From: Prevotella brunnea
GTDB lineage: Bacteria > Bacteroidota > Bacteroidia > Bacteroidales > Bacteroidaceae
Reading direction: 5' to 3'
Length of the DNA: 34,074 bases
NCBI RefSeq assembly: GCF_008016795.1
Contig: NZ_SDIK01000086.1
Span: forward strand, 1 to 34,074
Shown one piece after another: positions 24,328 to 30,728 of the stretch. Within the stretch, counting starts at the first letter, position 1; each line of letters starts with the position of its first letter. Under the pieces are notes generated by a model. It saw nothing but the letters and a program-made list of their open reading frames with translations. It made no database searches and was not told the DNA's origin. A program made the position numbers and the translations under genes.

Positions 24328-24335
24328 CAAATGTA
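24328..24335 (-). promoter_or_regulatory. Promoter -7 box of sdaA
   Basis: TACATTTG on the minus strand fits TAnnTTTG and lies 111 nt before the ATG at 24217. No good TTTG is seen upstream. The leader is long, about 100 nt. Confidence 0.55.
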
Positions 24336-24534
24336 CTCAATAATTTAGAGATACACCATAATAATTTGTGAAAAATACTAAGTTTTTCCGGTGCAATCTT
24401 TAATAGTTCGCAAAACCGCCGACCATGCTTCGCCCGGTATGGCATAACGGACGGCGAAAGAAAAGAAGGAAAAGGAGAAAGAGGGGATGAAAAGATAACA
24501 AAGATTAACACAGCTTTGGCTTGACATTGCACTC

Positions 24535-24561
24535 ATTGTGCACAATTGATGAGTATATTTG
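24535..24561 (+). promoter_or_regulatory. Promoter with palindromic operator candidate upstream of the RteC-like gene
   Basis: TATATTTG (24554-24561) fits the -7 box. A perfect 12-bp palindrome, ATTGTGCACAAT, at 24535-24546 sits in the spacer just upstream of it, where a bound dimer would block RNA polymerase. No good TTTG is present at -33. The leader to the ATG at 24679 is about 110 nt. The stretch 24336-24534 holds nothing else that I can support. Confidence 0.55.
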
Positions 24562-24678
24562 CAGACACGATTTGTTGATGTGCCATTCAACGCTTCGGAA
24601 CTAACACGGACGAACCGACACGGAACCCGGCACGATGTCGCGCAGTCGAGAACCTTTATAATAGTCAATTAATTAAGA

Positions 24679-25167
24679 ATGAAAGCAGAAAACACAAACG
24701 AGATGAACGGCAGGAAATGGTCGAAGGAGGAGGTAGGCAGGATTAAGAACATCATCGTGGAGAGCTTCAGGGGTCTGATGGAGTTGGGACCTGAGAGCCG
24801 ACTGCGCTGGACGGGTACGCAATGCGACTTGGTGGAACTGGCGCATTTGGTTTGGGAAACAGGCAAACTGCGCGATGAACGGGGGATGCCGATGGGATTT
24901 CGCGACATCGTGGAGCGAATCTGTGGCACGTTGCATTGCAAGCCGCCGAAGAATCCTTCCACGGTCATCGTCAGAATACGCGAGCGGAAGAACATCAGGG
25001 TGTGCTCGGTCGTCGAGCGGTATCTCTACCTGCTTTTCTTTCAGTCCATCCGTTCACCGATGTTGCTCGATATCCGAAGTGGCGAACAAGTAGGGACGCC
25101 TGCCGTACTTATGGAAAGGATGACGAAGAGAAACGCAAGACAAAAAGCCTCACTGCCCCACCATTAA
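24679..25167 (+). CDS. RteC-domain-like protein
   Basis: A 162-residue protein whose centre (residues 42-105) resembles the C-terminal part of RteC, the regulator of excision in the Bacteroides conjugative transposon CTnDOT. Shared features are the LRWTGTQCDLVEL block (W44, T45, D50, L51, E53, L54), a following FRDIVERIC helix, and the RIRERKN segment that aligns with the R-x-R-K-N of RteC. The longer N-terminal part of RteC is missing. No integrase, excisionase or mobilisation gene lies in the window, so it is either a resident regulator or a remnant. Its coding strand is more G-rich than most neighbours. The ATG follows AATTAAGA without a Shine-Dalgarno site. A 23-bp tandem repeat begins right after the stop. 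Confidence 0.65.
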   Translation: MKAENTNEMNGRKWSKEEVGRIKNIIVESFRGLMELGPESRLRWTGTQCDLVELAHLVWETGKLRDERGMPMGFRDIVERICGTLHCKPPKNPSTVIVRIRERKNIRVCSVVERYLYLLFFQSIRSPMLLDIRSGEQVGTPAVLMERMTKRNARQKASLPHH

Positions 25168-25258
25168 TAATAAGGTGAGAATAATGGTATCAATAAGATG
25201 GGAATGATGGTATCAATAAGGTGGGGATGATGGTATCAATAAGGTGGGAATGATGGGA
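25168..25258 (+). repeat. 23-bp tandem repeat, about four copies
   Basis: Near-identical units start at 25168, 25191, 25214 and 25237, each made of CAATAAGGTGGG plus a GATGGTAT-type tail. The copies differ by one to three bases, and the last is incomplete. The array begins directly after the RteC-like stop codon. The rest of the gap to the tRNA promoter (25259-25397) shows nothing that I can support. Confidence 0.85.
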
Positions 25259-25397
25259 ATTTCCAACCTCCTCCCTCGCCATTGACACCTATCCGGCAAT
25301 GGGCAAATCAGCGGTTGCCACTTCATTGATGTTTCTTTGGCGAGAAGTGTGGTTTTGAAGAATGAAAGGAGAAAAAATGAAAATATCAAGATGAATA

Positions 25398-25429
25398 TTT
25401 GGGTAATTCCAATTTTGTGTGTATCTTTG
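25398..25429 (+). promoter_or_regulatory. Promoter of the tRNA pair
   Basis: TTTG (25398-25401), a 20-nt spacer and TATCTTTG (25422-25429) are an exact Bacteroidetes promoter ending 11 nt before the tRNA-Thr. Confidence 0.85.
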
Positions 25430-25440
25430 CATCCGCTTTC

Positions 25441-25513
<73 letters not shown>

Positions 25514-25587
25514 CATGGTAGCGAAGTGTTCGTTTTCCTCAATTCATTTTTTTACGCATATTGAGAGAAAGCACGACTGCCGTTCAC

Positions 25588-25658
25588 GCGGAATTAGCAC
25601 ATCGGTAGTGCACGGGCTTCCCAAGCCTGAGAGGCGGGTTCGATTCCCGTATTCCGCT
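25588..25658 (+). tRNA. tRNA-Gly (anticodon CCC)
   Basis: The acceptor stem GCGGAAT pairs with ATTCCGC (25651-25657), the anticodon loop is TTCCCAA with CCC at 25620-25622, and the T-arm GGTTCGATTCC is intact. CCA is not encoded. It lies 74 nt after tRNA-Thr with no promoter of its own, so the two are probably one transcript. Confidence 0.95.
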
Positions 25659-25679
25659 CTTTTGCGAGCGGTTCGTTTT
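25654..25679 (+). terminator. Terminator after tRNA-Gly
   Basis: CCGCTC (25654-25659) can pair with GAGCGG (25666-25671), followed by TTCGTTTTTC. The left arm is the end of the tRNA acceptor stem, so folding would compete with tRNA folding. Confidence 0.5.
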
Positions 25680-25755
25680 TCTTATCAGCGAAGTTTTTAT
25701 ATCCCTCATCCTTGATTTGTAAATCTGACGCCACTCTCCCCATGTCGGGACGTGT

Positions 25756-25787
25756 GGGGCAAGGTCTTGATTTATGGACTTTGCCCC
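25756..25787. other. Hairpin beyond the mutS2 stop codon
   Basis: The segments 25756-25766 and 25777-25787 form an 11-bp stem with one G-T mismatch and a 10-nt loop. There is no T run on either side, so a terminator role is uncertain; it lies just past the 3' end of mutS2. Confidence 0.4.
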
Positions 25788-25801
25788 GAGCGGAGCTTTC
25801 C

Positions 25802-28441
25802 TCACAGTTCCACCACCGTGATGCCGGCTCCGCCAAACTGTACGTGTTCATCGCGAAAATCGCGCACATTGGGAACGGTTCGCAGGTATTCCCGGATGAG
25901 ATTGCGCAAGATGCCGTTGCCCTTTCCATGCAGGATGCGCACTTGCGAAACGCCCACGAGGATGGCATCGTCGATGAAGTATTGCACTTGTCTGACGGCT
26001 TCTTCGCCCCGCACGCCCCGCAGGTCGAGCTCTTGCTTAAACTGATTGCGATGACTGTCTATCGTCTCGCGCGTCTGTCGGCTGTAGGAGTAAGCCCGGA
26101 TGTCCGGTGCAGCATCGCTTTTGCTTGCGGGCTCCGCGTGTTCTATCCTTGCGAGAGGCATTTTTGTTCGCATGGAGCCAAAGATGATGGTGGCTTGTTT
26201 TCCTTCCATGCTCTCTATTTTTCCCACGGTGGTCAGACCTTTTACGCGAACGCTGTCGCCGTCCCGGAAGGCTTTGTCATCGTTAAGTTTCTGAATGGCT
26301 GCACGCAGCGATTTGGCAGTTGCCTGCTTGCGTTCGTTCTTGTCTTTCTGATGTTGCTCATGTCTCAGTTTTCTGTTTTTCATGGCTTCCATCTTCTTTT
26401 CAAACTCCTCATCGGTGAGCAGTCCTCCCTCTCGCATGCTCTGTTTTTTGTTCGGTGTTTGCCGGTCGCTCTTTGGTACATTCTGCCCGGTTTCTCCCGA
26501 TAGGATGTCGTTTTCGTAGGCGGAAAGTTGTTGTCGCAGTTGTTTGGTAGCTTCTTTCTCCGCCTGTTGTTCCTTGATTTCCCGAATTACATTTTCTATT
26601 TTTCGATTGCTCTCCTTGAAGAGTTCCTCCGCCCGTTCCTTTGCCCTGTTGAGGATTTGTTTTCTGCTGTCGTCAATTTCCTCCAATTCCCGTTGATAGC
26701 GTGCAATGGTTTTTTCCAATTCCTTTTCCTTTCCGTGAATGGTTTGGCGTTTGCTTTCCCAATAGCGTTTGTCGCGCACAATATCCTGCAGATACTTGTC
26801 GCTTCGGATGTATTCGGAACCTGCGATTTGCGCCGCATCGCTTATCACCTCTTCGGGCAAGCCGGTCTTTCGGGCAATCTCTATTGCGAAAGAGCTGCCG
26901 GGTCGTCCGATGGCGAGTTGGAAGAGGGGTTGCATTTTGTGTCGGTCGTAGAGCATTGCGCCGTTTGCCACTCCGGGGTGTTCGTCGGCAAAGTGTTTCA
27001 GGTTGCGATAGTGTGTGGTGATGACCGCCCATGCTTTTTGTTGCCAAAACCTTTTGAGCACTGCTTCGGCTATTGCCGCTCCCATCTGTGGTTCTGTTCC
27101 CGTTCCGAACTCATCGATGAGGATAAGGGTTCGCCGGTCGGCGTGGCGCATCATGTTCTTCATGTTCAACAGGTGCGAGGAATAGGTACTGAGGTCGTTC
27201 TCTATGCTTTGTTCATCGCCGATGTCTATCATAATCTTGTCGAATGTTCCCACCGTTGAGCGTTCGCCTATGGGTATGGCGAGTCCGCATTGCAACATGT
27301 ATTGCAGCAGTCCCACCGTTTTCAGGCAGACCGATTTTCCGCCGGCGTTGGGTCCGGAGATGATGAGGATGCGCCGGTCGCCGGTGAGTTGTATGTTGAG
27401 GGGCACCATTGTTGTGGGTTTCTCCTCCTTGCCGGTGTCGTCGGTGTGCGGTGCAGTTTTCTTTGCCAACGAGCGTTGGAGTAGCGGATGCACGGCGTTT
27501 ATCCAGTCGATGTGAGGTTGTGGCAGCACTTCGGGTTCAAAAGCCTTGAAGGACAGGGCGAGTTCCGCTTTGGCGCGGATGAAGTCTATCCGGGCAAGGA
27601 ATTGATAAGAATGGAGCAGTTCGTCGGCATGTGGTCGCACCATGGCGGCAAACTCCACGAGGATGCGCACCATCTCGCGTCGTTCGGCGTTTTCCAGTTC
27701 GCGCACCTTGTTGTTGGCTTCCACCACTTCGGTGGGTTCCACATACACCGTTTTGCCCGTTGCGCTCTCATCGTGCACGATGCCGGGGATTTTTCGTTTC
27801 AGTCCGGGAACGACCGGTATGACGAGTCTTCCGTCGCGCAGTGTGGGTGCGACGTCTTTTTCCACCACTCCTTCGCTTTGAGCCGATAGGAGGATGCTGT
27901 GGAGTGTGCGCGAGATGCTGCCCTTTGCCCTTTTCAGTTCGTGGCGGATGCGCAGTAGTTCGGGTGAGGCGGTGTCGCGCATATTGCCGAACTTATCTAT
28001 GATTTTGTCTGTCTGCCTCACGATTTGCGGAAAAGTGGCAACCCCTTCCGTGAGTGCGAAGAGGGCGGGAAAGTCTCTTTTCATCTCGCCATTGTCTTGT
28101 TGTTCGCCGGCGGCGAGAAAGTTTACGACGAGGATGATGGTTTCGAGCGAACGCTTCAGGTCGAACAACTCCTCCACCTCCATGTGCGTACCTTGCAGTC
28201 GGACGCGCATCAGGCTTTCTCTGAGGTCGAACACGTTGGCGAGTGGAAATTCGTCGTTTCCCTCCTCTATGCGTCTGAACTCTCGCAGCTCGTCCATGCG
28301 GCGGTTGATGTTATCGGTGTCGGCAGAAAATTCCATTTTGTCCACCTCTTCTTTTCCGAGTGTTGAGAGACAGTGTTGCCGGAGCAGTTGGCGTATTTCG
28401 TCAAAACCGGTTTTTTTCTCAAAATTTCGTGGGTATGTCAT
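25802..28441 (-). CDS. mutS2: MutS2, DNA recombination and ribosome-rescue ATPase/nuclease
   Basis: An 879-residue MutS-superfamily protein lacking the mismatch-binding N-terminal domain of MutS. The core and lever helices come first, then the ABC ATPase with Walker A GPNAGGKS at 363-370, the Walker B/signature segment LILIDEFGTGTEP and the DLSTYSSH motif. A long charged coiled coil (about 520-640, KELEKTIARYQRELEEIDD) leads to a beta-barrel-like KOW region and a C-terminal Smr nuclease domain with LDLRG and HGKGNG. MutS2 homologues suppress recombination and split collided ribosomes; which applies here is unknown. It is slightly longer than the usual 780-830. The minus-strand box TAACTTTG at 28503-28510 is its likely promoter. 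Confidence 0.95.
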   Translation of the reverse strand: MTYPRNFEKKTGFDEIRQLLRQHCLSTLGKEEVDKMEFSADTDNINRRMDELREFRRIEEGNDEFPLANVFDLRESLMRVRLQGTHMEVEELFDLKRSLETIILVVNFLAAGEQQDNGEMKRDFPALFALTEGVATFPQIVRQTDKIIDKFGNMRDTASPELLRIRHELKRAKGSISRTLHSILLSAQSEGVVEKDVAPTLRDGRLVIPVVPGLKRKIPGIVHDESATGKTVYVEPTEVVEANNKVRELENAERREMVRILVEFAAMVRPHADELLHSYQFLARIDFIRAKAELALSFKAFEPEVLPQPHIDWINAVHPLLQRSLAKKTAPHTDDTGKEEKPTTMVPLNIQLTGDRRILIISGPNAGGKSVCLKTVGLLQYMLQCGLAIPIGERSTVGTFDKIMIDIGDEQSIENDLSTYSSHLLNMKNMMRHADRRTLILIDEFGTGTEPQMGAAIAEAVLKRFWQQKAWAVITTHYRNLKHFADEHPGVANGAMLYDRHKMQPLFQLAIGRPGSSFAIEIARKTGLPEEVISDAAQIAGSEYIRSDKYLQDIVRDKRYWESKRQTIHGKEKELEKTIARYQRELEEIDDSRKQILNRAKERAEELFKESNRKIENVIREIKEQQAEKEATKQLRQQLSAYENDILSGETGQNVPKSDRQTPNKKQSMREGGLLTDEEFEKKMEAMKNRKLRHEQHQKDKNERKQATAKSLRAAIQKLNDDKAFRDGDSVRVKGLTTVGKIESMEGKQATIIFGSMRTKMPLARIEHAEPASKSDAAPDIRAYSYSRQTRETIDSHRNQFKQELDLRGVRGEEAVRQVQYFIDDAILVGVSQVRILHGKGNGILRNLIREYLRTVPNVRDFRDEHVQFGGAGITVVEL

Positions 28442-28502
28442 GAATTGCCGTTGAATGTTTGATGTGTTTCGGGACGGGCCGTCCCCGTTGTTGTCGGTGG
28501 CG

Positions 28503-28510
28503 CAAAGTTA
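28503..28510 (-). promoter_or_regulatory. Promoter -7 box of mutS2
   Basis: The minus strand reads TAACTTTG, fitting TAnnTTTG, with a leader of about 60 nt to the ATG at 28441. The -33 element is weak. It is divergent from the crcB promoter. Confidence 0.6.
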
Positions 28511-28584
28511 CGATAATTCTTTCAATAATGATAACGGCGGATAAATAAATTTGCCTTTCCGGAGCGCAGAACGTGCGTTAATTC

Positions 28585-28616
28585 TTTGGTGGTTGGATGA
28601 TTTTTTCGTAAATTTG
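28585..28616 (+). promoter_or_regulatory. Promoter of crcB
   Basis: TTTG (28585-28588), a 20-nt spacer and TAAATTTG (28609-28616) match the consensus exactly and place the transcript start near 28622, so the in-frame ATG at 28551 cannot be used. The leader of about 90 nt can form a 6-7 bp stem (TCGCGC with GCGCGA, about 28661-28686) just before AAGGAGG (28698-28704). Confidence 0.75.
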
Positions 28617-28712
28617 TCGCCTGATGAACGCATTGATTTTAAGAACCCCCGGCAGTCGGCTCGCGCTCCCTTGCGAAGAGGCGCGAAGTGGCGCAACAAG
28701 GAGGACGAGCCG

Positions 28713-29090
28713 ATGTTGAAAGAGTTTCTGCTTGTGGGCGCGGGCAGCTTCATGGGTGGCGGCTTGCGCTACCTTGTTTCCAAGCTGATGCGACTGTGGA
28801 TAACGTCGGACTTTCCGTTGGGCACGTTCACGGTGAACGTCTTGGGCTGTCTGATTATTGGTTTCCTCACCGGTTTGTCCGCGGGAGGTCGGCTCTCGCC
28901 GAGCGTTAAAATTCTTCTTACCACCGGTTTCTGCGGTGGCTTCACCACGTTTTCCACCTTCATCAACGAGACTTCGCTGCTTGCCAATGACGATCGCAGG
29001 TTCATGGCTGTTTTCACGGTTCTTGCCTCTCTGTTGTTTGGTGTCCTTGCGGTTTTTGCCGGTCAGCAGTTGGCGAAATATTGCCGATGA
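28713..29090 (+). CDS. crcB: Fluoride channel CrcB/Fluc
   Basis: A 125-residue inner-membrane protein with four transmembrane helices that works as a dual-topology dimer to export fluoride. Family motifs are present: GGLRYL in helix 1, GTFTVNVLGC in helix 2, and GFCGGFTTFSTF around the helix-3 break that holds the central sodium and fluoride path. The start at 28713 was chosen for its strong AAGGAGG site and because the transcript begins near 28622; the upstream frame is leader. Its stop is only 3 nt from the stop of the oppositely oriented DUF4301 gene. Its coding strand is G/T-rich, unlike the A/C-rich coding strands of most genes here. Confidence 0.92.
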   Translation: MLKEFLLVGAGSFMGGGLRYLVSKLMRLWITSDFPLGTFTVNVLGCLIIGFLTGLSAGGRLSPSVKILLTTGFCGGFTTFSTFINETSLLANDDRRFMAVFTVLASLLFGVLAVFAGQQLAKYCR

Positions 29091-29093
29091 CCG

Positions 29094-30614
29094 CTATGCG
29101 CGATGTTGTTCGCGCAGCAGGTCGTTGACGTTCTTCACGGGATTGAACGTGATGGCAGGCACTTCCACGAAGATGGTGTTCCAATCGCTCATTGCTCCGT
29201 TCCAAAGTCCGGGCAGTTCCAAGGCTTTCAGTTCTCTGCCGTTCTTCGACTTGCTGCTGATGAAGCCTGTCGAGGGGTCGATGAATCGGGTCAGGGGGAA
29301 AGGTTTTCCTTCCTCGTCTCTGATGCCGCAAACGAGATCAACGGGATTGAAATGCGTTCCTTCGCGGAACATCCTGCAATAGTTTTCATTCTGTTTGTCG
29401 ATTTGTGAGCTTTCCAAAATCTGCAAACTCACTGTTCCGTCGGCGTTGTAGGCATAGAACGGACCGCCGCCCGGCTCGCCGCTGTTCCTGACCATTCCAC
29501 AGACGCGCATGGGGCGATTGAACTTGCGCAGCAGATAGTCGGTCAGTTGGGTTTCGCTCATCTTTGCCGCCGCGTCGTTGTGGCAGCACAGGTCGTTCTC
29601 CAAGAACCTGAGCATGGTGGCAAGGTCGGAAGCGTTGCGATTGCCTGCCTTGAGTTGTCTGACAAAGTTGAAAACTTTTTCTTGCAAATCCACCAACACG
29701 CCGGCGATAATCTTCTTCCATCGTGTTGTTTCGGCTTTCAGGCCATCGGGAACGATGTTGTCGATGTTCTTGATGAACACCACGTCGCCCTCTGTCTCGT
29801 CGAGATTGCGGATGAGTGCGCCGTGTCCTCCGGGTCGGAAGAGCAACGTGCCGTCTTCGTTTCTGAAGGGGGTGTTGTCGGGGTTGGCGGCAGGGGTGTC
29901 GGTGCTTTCCTTCTGTTCGGAGAAGGTGATGTCGTATTTCACGCCGAAACGTGCTTCGTAGTCAGGCAGCACTTCGTTCACCTTTGCGCGGAAGAGTTCG
30001 CGATGCTCGTTCGAGACGGTGAAATGCACCTTTGCCACTCCGCCGGTCGCGGCATATTGGGCAGCTTCCACCAGATGTTCCTCCATGGGGGTTCGCACGC
30101 CGTCGGCATAGCGGTGGAAGCTGAGCAGTCCTTTTGGCAGCTGCCCATAGTTGAGTCCTTCGGGAAGCAGCAGGTTGCGCACCACTGCCTTGTGGCGTCC
30201 GGCGGCAGTCAGTTCTGCGATTGTCATCCCCTCGTTGCGCCGGCACGTTGCGTTCAACTCATCGAAGAAGGCGAAGTGCCCGATGTCGGCAAAGAACCGT
30301 TTTTCAAAGTCGGTGGCGGGAGCATCGCAATCGGCATCGAGATAGGCAAAGAGGCTTTTGAACATTCGGCTTGCCGCTCCCGATGCGGGAACGAACTTCA
30401 CCACCTCTGCCCCTCCGGCAAGATAGTTTTCCCAGCGTTGTTCAAACCGTTGGTTGTCAGCCTCCGACGTTTGCACGATTCCGTTGCCCGGCGTTGCCGC
30501 TCCGCGCAGTCGCAGGAAGGGAAATCCTTGTTTGAAACAATCCATCTGACGCTCAAAGTCGGCACTGCTGATGCCTTTCCGGTTCAATAGTTTTTCATCT
30601 TCTTTTGTTAGCAT
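29094..30614 (-). CDS. DUF4301 family protein
   Basis: A 506-residue cytosolic protein of a family found mainly in Bacteroidetes. It has no signal peptide or membrane segment. The segment FRPGGHGALIRNL followed by DVVFIKNIDNI near residues 260-290 recalls the sugar-binding loop and metal-site region of nucleotidyltransferases of the UDP-sugar pyrophosphorylase group, and KFVPASGAASRMFKSL near residue 95 has the look of a phosphate-binding loop; this relation is inference. No substrate is known to me. A TAATTTTG box (30649-30656, minus strand) lies 35 nt before the ATG. It converges on crcB with 3 nt between stops and is divergent from relA. Confidence 0.8.
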   Translation of the reverse strand: MLTKEDEKLLNRKGISSADFERQMDCFKQGFPFLRLRGAATPGNGIVQTSEADNQRFEQRWENYLAGGAEVVKFVPASGAASRMFKSLFAYLDADCDAPATDFEKRFFADIGHFAFFDELNATCRRNEGMTIAELTAAGRHKAVVRNLLLPEGLNYGQLPKGLLSFHRYADGVRTPMEEHLVEAAQYAATGGVAKVHFTVSNEHRELFRAKVNEVLPDYEARFGVKYDITFSEQKESTDTPAANPDNTPFRNEDGTLLFRPGGHGALIRNLDETEGDVVFIKNIDNIVPDGLKAETTRWKKIIAGVLVDLQEKVFNFVRQLKAGNRNASDLATMLRFLENDLCCHNDAAAKMSETQLTDYLLRKFNRPMRVCGMVRNSGEPGGGPFYAYNADGTVSLQILESSQIDKQNENYCRMFREGTHFNPVDLVCGIRDEEGKPFPLTRFIDPSTGFISSKSKNGRELKALELPGLWNGAMSDWNTIFVEVPAITFNPVKNVNDLLREQHRA

Positions 30615-30648
30615 AGACCTGAAGTTTTTAGTAAGTAGGTATTTAGGG

Positions 30649-30656
30649 CAAAATTA
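30649..30656 (-). promoter_or_regulatory. Promoter -7 box of the DUF4301 gene
   Basis: The minus strand reads TAATTTTG. The -33 region is TTAT rather than TTTG. It lies back to back with the relA promoter, 43 nt away. Confidence 0.6.
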
Positions 30657-30698
30657 CTTACTTTTTCTTAAATTGCATAACGTTTCATCATTTTTTTG

Positions 30699-30706
30699 TA
30701 CCTTTG
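30699..30706 (+). promoter_or_regulatory. Promoter -7 box of relA
   Basis: TACCTTTG fits TAnnTTTG and ends 22 nt before the ATG at 30729. The in-frame ATG at 30696 overlaps it and so is not the start. Confidence 0.65.
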
Positions 30707-30728
30707 TCATAAGAAATTATCAAGAGGC

